NCBI GenBank assembly: GCA_013297655.1
Contig: JAAFHV010000013.1
Location: 1-64,000 of the forward strand
DNA length: 64,000 nt
From: Myxococcales bacterium
GTDB taxonomy: Bacteria > Myxococcota_A > Polyangia > Polyangiales > Polyangiaceae
Reading direction: 5' to 3'
The position numbers and the translations under genes are program-made. A model generated the notes under the pieces. That model searched no databases, was not told where the DNA came from, and worked only from the letters and a program-made list of their open reading frames with translations. The first letter of the stretch is position 1. The number at the start of each line of letters is the position of its first letter. Below are positions 34,976 to 43,764 of this stretch, piece by piece.

Positions 34976-35719
34976 GTGAACGAGACCGATGGGCTCCACG
35001 TGACGGTGCTCGAGCTCCCCGCGCGGTGGGAAGCGCGTGACGAAGCGCTCGCCGACGTCGACGCGCTCCTCGAAGGGCAGGTTACGGATCTCGTCGTGCT
35101 CCCGGAGCTCGCCATCACGGGGTACCTGTCGCCTCTCCTCGACGCAGACCTCACTCGCTTCGGCGAGCCGCTCGACGGGCCCACCATGTCCGCGCTCGCC
35201 GCGCTCGCGCGTCGACACCAGGTGCACCTCGTGGGCCCGCTCGTGCTCCGGGAGGGAGGGCACACGTTCAACGCCGCGGTGCTCCTCGATCGCGCGGGCG
35301 AGCTACGTGCACTCTACAAGAAACGACACCCGTGGATCCCGGAGCGGTGGGCGACGGCGGGCAGCGAGCGTCATCCCGTCGTCACGATCGAGGGCACGAA
35401 GGTCACCCTCGCGATCTGTTACGACCTGCATTTTCTCCCTGTCGAAGCTCGCGCGGAGCTCGTCGCGAGCGATCTCCTCGTCTTCACGAGCGCGTGGGTG
35501 GACGAAGAAGACACGCGCGTGCCGCTCCTCGCCGAGCTCTCCCGCACGTTCGGGATCGCGGTCGCGAACGCCAACTGGAGCGCGGGGGTGGTCGATCTGC
35601 CGGGCCAAGGCGGATCGGTCGTCCTCGACGCGAGCGGAAACGTGCTCGCGCAGGTGGAGCCCGGGCAGCGCGCCGCGGGGGCGCGGATCGACGTCTCGAA
35701 ATCGCGACACCGACTGTAA
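34976..35719 (+). CDS. Carbon-nitrogen hydrolase (nitrilase superfamily)
   Basis: This 247-residue enzyme has the full Glu-Lys-Cys triad of the superfamily: Glu44 (VLPELAITGY), Lys116 (YKKRHPW) and Cys148 (LAICYDLHFLP). Family members hydrolyse amides such as omega-amides or N-carbamoyl compounds in the cytosol; the substrate is not predictable. The GTG start at 34976 is close to the bcp end (78-bp gap), but there is no second ECF-like site, so co-transcription is only possible. Length is slightly short for the family, yet the core is complete. Confidence 0.88.
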   Translation: MNETDGLHVTVLELPARWEARDEALADVDALLEGQVTDLVVLPELAITGYLSPLLDADLTRFGEPLDGPTMSALAALARRHQVHLVGPLVLREGGHTFNAAVLLDRAGELRALYKKRHPWIPERWATAGSERHPVVTIEGTKVTLAICYDLHFLPVEARAELVASDLLVFTSAWVDEEDTRVPLLAELSRTFGIAVANANWSAGVVDLPGQGGSVVLDASGNVLAQVEPGQRAAGARIDVSKSRHRL

Positions 35720-35749
35720 GCACTCCGTAGGGCATGCGTTCGGCCCACC

Positions 35750-36202
35750 ATGCACAAGGACGCGCTGCCCATCGCCGAGCCCTGCCACGCCGACTGGAAC
35801 GCCATGAAGCGCGGCGATACGTCTCGCTTCTGCGGCGACTGCAAGAAATCGGTGCACGACGTGTCCAAGCTCTCCGCGTCACGAGCAGCCGCGCTCTTCG
35901 CCGCGCCGGCGACGGAGGGACTCTGTGTGCGTTACCTCTACGACGAGCTCGGACACGTGGTGTTCGCCGACACCTTCCGCGACCGTCCAGTGCCCGTCGT
36001 TGCCCTGTTGCGCAAGACCGCCAAGGCCGCCGCCGCCGCGGCCCTCCTCGCGCTCCCGCTCTCGCTCACCGCTTGCATGGGCGCGATGCAGCGCCCGATG
36101 CCGGTAGCTCCGCCCCCCGCGGCGCCCGCGATGGACGCATCGGCGGTCGAGACACTGGACACGAGCAACACGAGCGACGCCGGCGTGACGCTCGCGAAGT
36201 AA
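35750..36202 (+). CDS. Small Cys-rich protein with membrane helix
   Basis: This 150-residue protein has an N-terminal Cys-rich segment (PCHADWNAMKRGDTSRFCGDCKKSVHDVSKL). The cysteines (residues 12, 28 and 31) resemble a small metal-binding knuckle seen in proteins of unknown function in Myxococcota and Bacteroidota. A hydrophobic helix (residues 90-108, AAAAALLALPLSLTACM) and a Pro/Ala-rich tail follow. It is probably a single-pass inner-membrane protein with the knuckle in the cytosol. The start is 30 bp after the hydrolase gene. No function is known. Confidence 0.65.
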   Translation: MHKDALPIAEPCHADWNAMKRGDTSRFCGDCKKSVHDVSKLSASRAAALFAAPATEGLCVRYLYDELGHVVFADTFRDRPVPVVALLRKTAKAAAAAALLALPLSLTACMGAMQRPMPVAPPPAAPAMDASAVETLDTSNTSDAGVTLAK

Positions 36203-36249
36203 GCCTCCAAGCCTCGACATTTCTCCAGGTTCCGGCATCCTTCGCGCAC

Positions 36250-36672
36250 GTGGACGAGCCCGAGATCGCCCCTCCGACGTCGTCGCCGACCGACCAGCAA
36301 AGCGCACCCTGCTCGGTCGAGGAGGGCTTCGTAGCGGTCATGTCGACCCCCGACGTCGCGCCCATTCTCGCGCCGGTGCGACGCTGGAAGGTGATCGTCG
36401 CCTTCGTCGCTGCGGTCCTCGCGCTGCTCGCGTCGATCGCGTTCTTCCTCGATGCGACGAGGCGACTACGCGAGAACCGAAGCATGGACGTGGCTTTCCC
36501 CGGGAACCGGCGCGTGGGGTTCTTCGGGATGGACGGCTTCAAAGACTGGGGGTGCAACGAAGGTCACGAGCACCTCTCGGCACCGTACTGGACGGGAGCC
36601 CTCCTCGCGGTTGCCATCACCACGCTCCTCGCGTTCGTCTTTTTCCGCCTCGCGCGTCGCCCTCGCGGTTGA
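36250..36672 (+). CDS. Two-helix membrane protein, unknown
   Basis: This is a 140-residue protein from a GTG at 36250. The N-terminus is Pro/Ser-rich and acidic (DEPEIAPPTSSPTDQQSA). Two hydrophobic helices (about residues 42-63 and 115-136) enclose a periplasmic-looking loop with FPGNRRVGFFGMDGFKDWGCNEGHEHL. An alternative start is the ATG at 36340, which would keep both helices. No family is recognised. It lies 47 bp after the Cys-rich membrane protein gene in the same orientation and could be its partner. Confidence 0.55.
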   Translation: MDEPEIAPPTSSPTDQQSAPCSVEEGFVAVMSTPDVAPILAPVRRWKVIVAFVAAVLALLASIAFFLDATRRLRENRSMDVAFPGNRRVGFFGMDGFKDWGCNEGHEHLSAPYWTGALLAVAITTLLAFVFFRLARRPRG

Positions 36673-36722
36673 GCTTCACGATTCCTTTGGCGACCGCGCG
36701 CATGCCCGCGTATCGAGCGCGC

Positions 36723-37730
36723 TCAACGCGCGAAGCGGGCCCGAATCGCGGCGTGGTCGGAGCCCGCAAATCCGCGAGTCTCTTCACGAAATACCTGAAA
36801 CGAGCCCGGCAACACGCGCCCCGGAGCGCGGTTGGCCACGAAAAAATGATCGATCGCGAGCCAACGGCCACCGTAGAGGTTCGTGCCGATCTCCGAGAGC
36901 GGCAGGCCCTCGGTCGCGCGGACGAGCTCGCCCCCTTCGACCATCGCTTGGAGCGGAGCCGAGCCGGGGACGTCGTTCAAGTCGCCCCCGAGGAGCACGA
37001 TCGCGGACGGGCTCACGCGCGCGACCGCCGCGACGATGCGACGGGCCGCGAACGCCTCCGCGAGGCGACGCTCCGGATCGTCGTTCACCTTGGACCGAAA
37101 GTGCGCCGCGAACGCGACGAGCTCCCCGATCGGCGTCGTGAGGTGCACTTCGAGGAGATCGCGCGAGAACGACGTGGTCGTGCCATCCGGAAGATCCAGG
37201 CGCTCGTCGGTGTGACGAACGACACGGTCGATCGGGAACCGCGAGAGCACGCCGACGTCGACCGAGGCTGGCGCGTTCGTCTCGGCGAGGAAGACGCCTT
37301 GCATGTCGGGCAACCCCTGCGCGACGGCGGCGAGGCACGGCGCGGTCTCCACCTCTTGCAGGAGGACAACGTCGGCCGCGAGCTTGCGGAGCCCCTTGGT
37401 CAGCTCCGCGACCTTCGCGTCGAACGCGCGCTGCGAGGGCTGCTCTTCGTAGTCGCCGGCGCCGCACGCCCCGGTGTCGCACGTGGTGTCGAACAGGCGA
37501 TGCACGTTGAACGAGGCGACCGTCACGCTCGGTGGCTCCGGCGCGGCGTCGACCACGGCGCCGTCGTTTACCTTGCTCGCGTCGGGGAGGCCGCCGTCTC
37601 TTCGCGGCGTGGGCTCGATCGGCACCTCGTCGCGGCACGCGACCGCGAGGCAAACGGCCGGCGCGAGGAGGAGCGCTCCACGAAGGTACCCCACGGACCC
37701 GAGCATGCATCCGAACGCACGCGCCGTCAC
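36723..37730 (-). CDS. Endonuclease/exonuclease/phosphatase (EEP) family lipoprotein
   Basis: This 335-residue protein has a lipoprotein signal (lipobox LAVAC, Cys about residue 32). An EEP fold follows, with ASFNVHRLFD (Asn, near residue 72), LLQEVE (metal-binding Glu, near 121), the GGDLNDVPG motif (near 245) and the terminal SDHAAIRARF, which supplies the catalytic Asp-His. The fold supports DNase I-like or phosphodiesterase chemistry outside the cytosol. The GTG start (37730) overlaps the stop of the upstream DUF7661-like gene (GTGA). The ATG at 37706 is an alternative that keeps the signal peptide. Confidence 0.8.
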   Translation of the reverse strand: MTARAFGCMLGSVGYLRGALLLAPAVCLAVACRDEVPIEPTPRRDGGLPDASKVNDGAVVDAAPEPPSVTVASFNVHRLFDTTCDTGACGAGDYEEQPSQRAFDAKVAELTKGLRKLAADVVLLQEVETAPCLAAVAQGLPDMQGVFLAETNAPASVDVGVLSRFPIDRVVRHTDERLDLPDGTTTSFSRDLLEVHLTTPIGELVAFAAHFRSKVNDDPERRLAEAFAARRIVAAVARVSPSAIVLLGGDLNDVPGSAPLQAMVEGGELVRATEGLPLSEIGTNLYGGRWLAIDHFFVANRAPGRVLPGSFQVFREETRGFAGSDHAAIRARFAR

Positions 37731-37954
37731 GCTTCGTGCTCTCGATCGATCCGGACGACCCGCGCGCCGGGCTTGGCGAGCTCGTGGAGGAGGTCGTCGA
37801 GCGCATGGGCGACCTGGGCGTCGGCGAGATCCGGATCGAGGACGATGTCCTCGCGCAGCCGACGCTTGCCATCGTCTCCGACCTGAAGCACGACGAACGC
37901 GCCGTTTCGTCGCGTAACGTCGAGCACGAACCGGCCATAGACGTCGAAGCGCAT
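37727..37954 (-). CDS. Small DUF7661-like protein
   Basis: This is a 75-residue cytosolic protein, MRFDVYGRFVLDVTRRNGAF..., with the compact pattern I associate with DUF7661: a two-stranded start, GDDGKRRLREDIVLDPDL and a final helix DDLLHELAKPG. The ATG at 37954 was chosen because the upstream extension is Arg/Thr-rich and unlike the family. It is coupled by a GTGA overlap to the EEP-family lipoprotein gene and starts 7 bp after the alpha/beta hydrolase gene ends, so the three are one operon. Function unknown. Confidence 0.65.
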   Translation of the reverse strand: MRFDVYGRFVLDVTRRNGAFVVLQVGDDGKRRLREDIVLDPDLADAQVAHALDDLLHELAKPGARVVRIDREHEA

Positions 37955-37961
37955 CGTTTGG

Positions 37962-39122
37962 TTACTCCGCGCCAGGCTCACGTCGACGAGGTCCGAGGCT
38001 CGCGACGAACGTGTCGAGGTCGGTGTCGAGGCGTGCGTCGAGTTGGTGATCCGCGCCCGGATACGCATGAAGGCGGAGCTCGAGCGCAGCGCGGCCTTCG
38101 CGCTTCGCTTTGGCCTGACTCGCGACGAGCGCGTTCACGTTCGTGATCGGCGCGTTCACGTCGCGCTCGCCGTGGAAGAGCTCGAAGCGCGCGCCGGGCC
38201 GGAGGGTCGCGAGGCGCTCCATCACCGCCGTGGTGCTCTCCCTCGCCATCGGGTGCTCGAGGTAACGCCAAGGCATGCCGAGGAGCACGAGATAGTCGTC
38301 GTCGTGGGCAGTCGCGGCCCTCCTGAACGCCTCTATCTCGAATGGCAAAAACACTCCGAGCTGGCGCTCCGCACCGGTCGTCACCGGCTCGAGCGGGAGG
38401 CCCGAGAGCACGTTCGCCTCCACCCGCGCCGCCCACGCGCGATCGCCTCGTTCGCTCACCGCCGTCAGCACTCGCACCCACACCTGGGCACCCTCGCTGT
38501 GACCGTGTGCGAGCACGCTCGCGTCTTCCGAGACGTGCGGCTGCCGACGCGAAACGTCGATCGCGTTCGTGGCACACGCGACCAAATCCGCCAACGTGTG
38601 GCGATCGAAGGCTTCACGATCGAGGGTCGTGATGCCAGCGACGGTGCTGCCGACGCCCGGCTTATCGACGCTCAGCAGCGCGAAGTTGCCATTCTTACCC
38701 GCTGCCCGCGCGAGGCCGTCGAGGTCTCCCGGAGCGGTCGTATAAATGCCAGTCCCGTTCTGAAAGAGAACGATCCTTTCGTCCTTCGTTCTTGCGACCG
38801 AGGAAGCGCGCGAGCGGCGCAGGTAGGCGCAACAATGAAGCCCTGCCGTGTCGGCGGGCACGACGAACGCGGAAACCTCGAGCGCCGCCGATACGCCACG
38901 CTGCGCGGGCACCACGCAGGCCCCAGCGTCGCGAGGAGGCCGCGGAATCTCGGAGACCGGGGGCTTCGTGTGGCGCCGCACCGCTGGCGTCGCCACCGCC
39001 CCTCCCGCGACTGCGACGGGGCCTGGCGGCGGCCGAGAGCCGCACGCCACGAGCACGAGCGCGAGCGCGAACCGCGCCGCTGCCCTCCTTCGCCACTCCG
39101 ACGATTCGCGCACGACGCTCAC
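37962..39122 (-). CDS. Alpha/beta hydrolase lipoprotein
   Basis: This is a protein of about 386 residues with a lipoprotein signal (ARFALALVLVAC) and an alpha/beta-hydrolase fold. The nucleophile elbow is GHSEGAQ (near residue 228 of the longer ORF). The acidic residue is probably the Asp of FHGERDVNAP, and the histidine lies in YPGADHQLD near the C-terminus. It may act as an esterase or peptidase in the periplasm. The start is uncertain: GTG at 39122 gives a short, normal n-region, while GTG at 39113 or 39188 is also possible. An AT-rich stretch at 39220-39240 could hold its promoter. Confidence 0.72.
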   Translation of the reverse strand: MSVVRESSEWRRRAAARFALALVLVACGSRPPPGPVAVAGGAVATPAVRRHTKPPVSEIPRPPRDAGACVVPAQRGVSAALEVSAFVVPADTAGLHCCAYLRRSRASSVARTKDERIVLFQNGTGIYTTAPGDLDGLARAAGKNGNFALLSVDKPGVGSTVAGITTLDREAFDRHTLADLVACATNAIDVSRRQPHVSEDASVLAHGHSEGAQVWVRVLTAVSERGDRAWAARVEANVLSGLPLEPVTTGAERQLGVFLPFEIEAFRRAATAHDDDYLVLLGMPWRYLEHPMARESTTAVMERLATLRPGARFELFHGERDVNAPITNVNALVASQAKAKREGRAALELRLHAYPGADHQLDARLDTDLDTFVASLGPRRREPGAE

Positions 39123-39261
39123 CCCACGAGCATCGCCGCTCCGAACGCGCGTGGGAAGCGGGACGAGCTCCGAGGTCGTCGATGTCACGACGCGCGCCCC
39201 TCGCTACAATCGAAAACTTAGTTGACCAATATTCAGCGAGCGCAACGGAGCACGGTCGGAG

Positions 39262-40392
39262 CTAGACCGAGGCCTCGTCGTGCGCGCGGCCCGCGGCGTA
39301 GTCGAGGATGATGCGCGCGGCTTCGTCGTCGCCCCCGCGACCGAGAGGCGCGGAGGTTGGTCGCGGACAGGCTAGCGCGCCGCGAATGCCGGCCTCCACG
39401 TCGCCACGGCGGAACGCCTCGCTCGTGATGGCGCATTGACGAAACGAGCGCCGGAGCGCTTCGACGAGAATGCCCTCTTCGCGAAAGCTCTCCCTGCCTA
39501 CCCAAGCGAGCGGTTTGTCGTTCACGGCGCACTCGGACAAAAGTCCGAACCCCGTCTTCCCGAGCACCACGTCGCACGAGGCGAGCAAATCGGTGAACGA
39601 GACGTGCTCGCGATCGAGCACGCGGACCTTCTCCGACGCGACGCGGAGCGGCGGCAACGTGAGCAGCTCCACGTCCCCGATCGCCTCCACCCTCGCGACC
39701 GCCTCCGCGTCCCACTCGACCGACAGGATCGAGATCAGCACCCACGTGCGATCCTCGCGGAGACCGTAACGAGCGGCGAGCTCCGCGCGACGACTCTCCC
39801 CCGGGGTCGCGACGAGGGGAATGTCGGTGCGGCGCGGGAACGCCGTCATCGCCTCCGAAAAGGGCAATCGCAAGATGCGGTCGGCTACGCCATATCCTTC
39901 GCGGAAGTGAGAAACCACGGGCGACCATCGCGGGTCGTCCTTCGCGAACGGCTCGTAGATGAAATCCCAACCGAAGTTCGCGACCCCGAGGGCGGGTATC
40001 CCCACGCGGCGAGCGGCGACGAGCGGAATCGCAGGGATATCGGCGACCACCGCGTCGACCCCGAGCGCGCGCAGGAACGTGACCTCCGCGGCGACGAGGC
40101 GCTCGGCGTCCGCCACGATGCGCTCGGCGCGCGCGAGGCTCTTCTCCAGATCGACGCGGAGAGCGTCGATTTGCACCATCCCGGCGTCGAAGCGCGCGGA
40201 GCGAACGTGCATTCGCGCGTGCGCGTGAGGGAGGCGCGCGCGCAGATAGGCCTCCGGGACCTCCGTCACGACGTGGAGAGTCGCCTCTGGAGCGGCGCGT
40301 AACAAAGCCGCGAGAATGTCGCACGCCCGAGTGACGTGTCCGAACCCGTGGGCGGTGACGTAATAGGCGATCGACGGGCGGCGGCTCTCCAC
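39262..40392 (-). CDS. MurG-like glycosyltransferase-fold protein
   Basis: This 376-residue protein has the GT-B pattern of the UDP-GlcNAc transferase superfamily. The N-terminal IAYYVTAHGFGHVTRACDIL resembles the N-terminal GT domain fused to plant arabinokinases. The C-terminal nucleotide-sugar region is SFTDLLASCDVVLGKTGFGLLSECAVNDKPLAWVGRESFREEGI. No membrane helix is present, so it should be cytosolic or peripheral. The acceptor is unknown. The GTG at 40392 is preferred over the TTG at 40419, since conserved sequence begins directly afterwards. Confidence 0.75.
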   Translation of the reverse strand: MESRRPSIAYYVTAHGFGHVTRACDILAALLRAAPEATLHVVTEVPEAYLRARLPHAHARMHVRSARFDAGMVQIDALRVDLEKSLARAERIVADAERLVAAEVTFLRALGVDAVVADIPAIPLVAARRVGIPALGVANFGWDFIYEPFAKDDPRWSPVVSHFREGYGVADRILRLPFSEAMTAFPRRTDIPLVATPGESRRAELAARYGLREDRTWVLISILSVEWDAEAVARVEAIGDVELLTLPPLRVASEKVRVLDREHVSFTDLLASCDVVLGKTGFGLLSECAVNDKPLAWVGRESFREEGILVEALRRSFRQCAITSEAFRRGDVEAGIRGALACPRPTSAPLGRGGDDEAARIILDYAAGRAHDEASV

Positions 40393-40488
40393 CCGATCGA
40401 GCTTACGGCAACCCGACAATCCTCGCTCGGCGAAGGTCGTCGGCTGCCCTATCGGAGGCGCCGCCTCGGCACGGTGGCCTGGAGATGC

Positions 40489-41751
40489 CTATCTGATCGC
40501 CAAACGATTCATTGCGAAGCTCGACGCGGCGGTCGAGGGCAGCTCGGCGGGCGACGTCGTGGCAGAAGGGCTCGTCAGGCGCGCGCGTCGATCGTGGCCG
40601 GCGATAACCCGTGAAGCCGCGACGACGACGAAAGGCCGCATCGCGAGGTACACGAGCGGCACGTGCGCCGCGGCCCGCACGACGAGCAGGCCGAGGAACG
40701 CGCCGAACGAGCGCTCGGCGTGATACGCAGGCGATCGCACGCTCTTCACGAGGAACGACCACGCCCGCGGATAGGCCATGAGGCGCGGATGCGACACCAT
40801 CGTAGGCTCGAGCGGGCGGAGGAAAAACGGCTGCCGCGGCGGCGGGTCGGCGTCCGCGTCCTTCCACGCGTGGGCAGACTTGGCGGCGGTGAACACCGTG
40901 CCCCAATACAGACCCCAGCCGAGCGCGAGCACGGGCGCGAAGAAGTGGCCCACGCTCGGCATCTCCAAGACCACGTAGAGTGGGAACGCGGAAACGAAGA
41001 GGAGCGAGCCGCGCACCCGATCGCGGAGCTTTCGGAGTGCCCACTTCAGGTCGACGGACGGCCGCGGAACACGAGGCTCGTCGTCGGGCACTATCCCGAT
41101 CGCGAGGGAGGTGCGCCGCGCGAGCTCGTCGTCGTATTGGCGAGAGAGCGCGATCACGAGCCACTCCGCCAGCACCGCGAACGCATAGACCCGCGATACG
41201 AGCGGGAGCCATGGGAAGCGGGCGAGCACGCGCGCGGCGAAACCATCGAGCCGCGTACGTCGTTTCTTCTCGAAGTGCGCGCCCGGCTGTTTGGGGCGCG
41301 TTGGCTCGGCAGCGCTCGATTTGCCCTTCTTCGTCACCACGACGTTCGCGTTCGCGGGGATCGGGACGTGGAGCGACCCTACGTCGATCGACCGCAGTGT
41401 CTCGACCTCCGTGTCGTCGTCGGCCTCGGACGCGGGCGGCGGGGGAGCGCCGTGAGCGAGCACGACCGCATAGATCGCAGTGACGAGCACGACGATCGCG
41501 ATCCGCGCGCCGTTGATGCGAAGGGCATAACGACGAAGATCGGAGTCCGCGAAGACGGCGCGCACCATGTGGGGAAACAGCGCGATCGCCTCGAGCGGGC
41601 CGCGCACTCGGGCGTGCCGTGGCCTTCGCCCGACGGAGCGTGCCCGCCTCGCGTCGCCCACGACGGCATAGAACGCGCGGAGCACCGCGCGCCGAACGAA
41701 CGCTCGACCCGCGCGCCATACTCCGTAGCCCGATGCCGTCGTCACCTGCAT
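40489..41751 (-). CDS. Multi-pass membrane protein of unknown function
   Basis: This 420-residue protein has at least four hydrophobic helices (about residues 82-101, 180-200, 245-275 and 338-365). Between them is a basic cytosolic region (KKGKSSAAEPTRPKQPGAHFEKKRRTRLDG) and a segment with several Arg/Lys pairs. No transporter or enzyme motif is visible. It starts 10 bp after the TPR-like lipoprotein gene on the same strand, so they are probably co-transcribed. The alternative overlapping frame (40403-41719) is Arg-rich and was rejected. Confidence 0.65.
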   Translation of the reverse strand: MQVTTASGYGVWRAGRAFVRRAVLRAFYAVVGDARRARSVGRRPRHARVRGPLEAIALFPHMVRAVFADSDLRRYALRINGARIAIVVLVTAIYAVVLAHGAPPPPASEADDDTEVETLRSIDVGSLHVPIPANANVVVTKKGKSSAAEPTRPKQPGAHFEKKRRTRLDGFAARVLARFPWLPLVSRVYAFAVLAEWLVIALSRQYDDELARRTSLAIGIVPDDEPRVPRPSVDLKWALRKLRDRVRGSLLFVSAFPLYVVLEMPSVGHFFAPVLALGWGLYWGTVFTAAKSAHAWKDADADPPPRQPFFLRPLEPTMVSHPRLMAYPRAWSFLVKSVRSPAYHAERSFGAFLGLLVVRAAAHVPLVYLAMRPFVVVAASRVIAGHDRRARLTSPSATTSPAELPSTAASSFAMNRLAIR

Positions 41752-41761
41752 TCGCGCGATC

Positions 41762-42775
41762 TCAGAACGGTTGGCGCCAATCGAGGCGGCGAATGCGGGT
41801 GCGGCGCTGCTCGCGCGTCTCGTTGACGGCCTCGATCACGGGGCCCGCCACGACGACGAGCTGGTGCTTGGGGTTCATCGCCTTGAGCTTGGCGTACTCG
41901 TCGAACTTGGCGGTGAGGCCGGTCGACATGAACACGATCTGCGCCTGCGCGCGGCAGAACTTCGGGTCTTTCGCGAGTGCCTCTTTGAGCTGACGAATGC
42001 CGCCCTCGAAGTCCCCTTTTCGCTCGGCGTCCGAGATCCCCTTCAGGAAGAGGAGGCCGACGCTGTTCGGGTTCTTCTGCTCGACCTCTTTGACCATCGC
42101 GTCGAACGCGGGCCAGTCGCTGCGCATGCGGTGGTAGTCCGCGAGCACTCGATAGCCCTCGTAGCCCTCCGGGGTGGTCTTCACGAGACGCTCGGCGAGC
42201 GCGGCCCCTTCGCGAATGTGGGTCGGCGCGATCCGCGAGAGCGCCGACACGATCGGGCCGCCCTCGTTCACGATGGTCTCCACGCGCTCGAGGCGCACCT
42301 TGTCTTGCGGGGTGGCCTTGCCCGCCGCCTCGAGCTCCGCGAGCTCGCGTGCTTCTTCGCGGAGGTCACTCGAGAGCACGTCCATCACCTGCGCGACGAT
42401 GCGCAGGTTTTCACCCCACGCGAGCTCGATCTGGGCGGCGAGCGTCTGTGCCTTCGGGCTCGGGTCGGCCTTCGCGAGCTTCACGGCGGCGGGGAACAAA
42501 TCGACCTGGTCGCTTTGGAGGATCGCGAGCACGTCGTCGAGCGACTTGGGCGCCCGGAGCGGGTTTTGCGCGTCGCCCTCGGCGAGCTTCTTTCCGAGGT
42601 CGTTCAAGACCGCCTGCGCTTGCTCGGTGGACATCGCCGAAGCGCGCGGGGGGGCCATCTCGCTCGTGGTGCGCGGCGTGGAGAGCGCGTCCGGCGGCGG
42701 TGTGCAACCCATCACGAAGGTGGAGCCGAGGCCGAGCCCGATGCACGTGAGCGCGCCGATGAGTCCTTTTTGCAT
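41762..42775 (-). CDS. TPR-like lipoprotein
   Basis: This is a 337-residue protein starting at the ATG at 42775. The lipobox is FVMGC (Cys about residue 24). After a Ser/Pro-rich linker, a helical region contains degenerate TPR-like repeats (AAALAERLVKTTPEGYEGYRVLADYHRMRSDWPAFDAMVKEVEQKNPNSVGLLFLKGISDAERKGDFEGGIRQLKEALAKDP). TPR proteins serve as scaffolds in envelope assembly. The gene is the first of a two-gene operon with the membrane protein at 40489. The upstream extension to 42826 was dropped because the signal peptide starts here. Confidence 0.75.
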   Translation of the reverse strand: MQKGLIGALTCIGLGLGSTFVMGCTPPPDALSTPRTTSEMAPPRASAMSTEQAQAVLNDLGKKLAEGDAQNPLRAPKSLDDVLAILQSDQVDLFPAAVKLAKADPSPKAQTLAAQIELAWGENLRIVAQVMDVLSSDLREEARELAELEAAGKATPQDKVRLERVETIVNEGGPIVSALSRIAPTHIREGAALAERLVKTTPEGYEGYRVLADYHRMRSDWPAFDAMVKEVEQKNPNSVGLLFLKGISDAERKGDFEGGIRQLKEALAKDPKFCRAQAQIVFMSTGLTAKFDEYAKLKAMNPKHQLVVVAGPVIEAVNETREQRRTRIRRLDWRQPF

Positions 42776-43068
42776 CGCTCGCCCATACCAAACTCGGCTC
42801 GGACCGACTACCCGCCTCGTCTGCAAAGAGCCCGAACGAGCCGTAAGATAGCGAAATCCGCGCTCGTAGGGCGCTGGGGCGCGCTCGCGATGGGGCGCAA
42901 GTCTGTCACAGGTGCCCCCGCCGTCGCGAGCGACCTCGGGGGTGGCGGAGACCTGAAAATATCGCCCTTTGCCGCACGGAATCCCGCCGCGCCGAAGGCC
43001 CCGCCCTCGACCGAGCCTTTGGCATCGCGCGTGCTCTTGGGAGGGCCTCTACACAAAGGAATCTACCC

Positions 43069-43311
43069 ATGGTCAGTCCGCAGAACATCAAGCCGCAAAC
43101 CCCCGTCGTGTGCTCCGAGAACGGCCAATTCGCGACCGTCGATCACATCGTCGGAACCGACACCATCAAGCTCGCCAAGGGCAAGGATGGAAAGCACCAC
43201 TACATCCCCCTCTCGTGGGTCACCTCCGTGGACGACAAGGTCCACGTCGACAGGCCCGGCGATCAGGCGATGCGCGAATGGAAGGACTCCCCGCCCACCG
43301 CGCAGAGCTGA
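43069..43311 (+). CDS. DUF2171-family protein
   Basis: This 80-residue cytosolic protein matches DUF2171, a small PRC-barrel-like family: VVCSENGQFATVDHIVGTDTIKLAKGKDGKHHYIPLSWVTSVDDKVHVDR. A Pro/Ser tail follows (MREWKDSPPTAQS). Such proteins often occur with stress or membrane genes, and their role is unknown. It has a good AAAGGAA ribosome-binding site. Its last 49 bp (from 43263) and the terminator behind it are duplicated in tandem from 43418. Confidence 0.8.
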   Translation: MVSPQNIKPQTPVVCSENGQFATVDHIVGTDTIKLAKGKDGKHHYIPLSWVTSVDDKVHVDRPGDQAMREWKDSPPTAQS

Positions 43312-43353
43312 GCTCGCCGTCGCTACATCGACGCCGACGTAGACGCAGACGCA

Positions 43354-43403
43354 GGCGCGTCGGCCGTGGTTCTCCCAACCATGGCCGACGCGCCTTCGCT
43401 TTT
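43354..43403 (+). terminator. Terminator of the DUF2171 gene (copy A)
   Basis: An 18-bp stem (GGCGCGTCGGCCGTGGTT with AACCATGGCCGACGCGCC, one mismatch) with loop CTCCC is followed by TTCGCTTTT. Confidence 0.75.
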
Positions 43404-43518
43404 GGCGCGCCGCGAGCTCAGGCGATGCGCGAATGAAGGACTCCCCCCCACCGCGCAGAGCTGAGCTCGCCGTCGCTACATCGACGCCGACGCAGACGCA
43501 GACGCAGGCGCAGGCGCA

Positions 43519-43570
43519 GGCGCGTCGTCCGTGGTTCTCCCAATCATGGCCGACGCGCCTTCGCTTTTGG
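43519..43570 (+). terminator. Duplicated terminator (copy B)
   Basis: This is the same hairpin as copy A with about three stem mismatches (GGCGCGTCGTCCGTGGTT with AATCATGGCCGACGCGCC), followed by TTCGCTTTT. It has no gene of its own directly upstream and lies in the duplicated segment. Confidence 0.6.
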
Positions 43571-43764
43571 CGCGCCGCGAGTGCATTCGGCACTGGCTCG
43601 AGGGGCAGGGTCGATCGTGGCAATTCGGCGCTCGGCGTGGGGCGCGGCGCAGCGAGCGGCAGAAACGCCACGCCGCAGTCCGCGTTCCACCACGAAAATG
43701 GCGACAAAACGGGAGTCGCGGCGAGGCACGACGATTGCTCTAGCTCTCCTATCGGAGGTTCATC

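Larger units (their letters stand above)
43263..43581 (+). repeat. Tandem duplication (about 155 bp) of the DUF2171 gene end plus terminator
   Basis: Copy A (43263-43417) begins TCAGGCGATGCGCGAATGG and holds the last codons of the DUF2171 gene, a (GACGCA/GGCGCA)n stretch and a long hairpin. Copy B (43418-43581) repeats this order. Copy B has lost one G (GAATGG became GAATGA), so it has no open frame, and it carries extra GGCGCA hexamers. Overall identity is high, indicating a recent event. Confidence 0.85.

Noticed and set aside
40403-41719. A 438-residue frame overlapping the membrane protein gene at 40489
   Set aside because: It is an Arg-rich alternative frame on the same strand. The chosen frame has membrane helices and normal composition.
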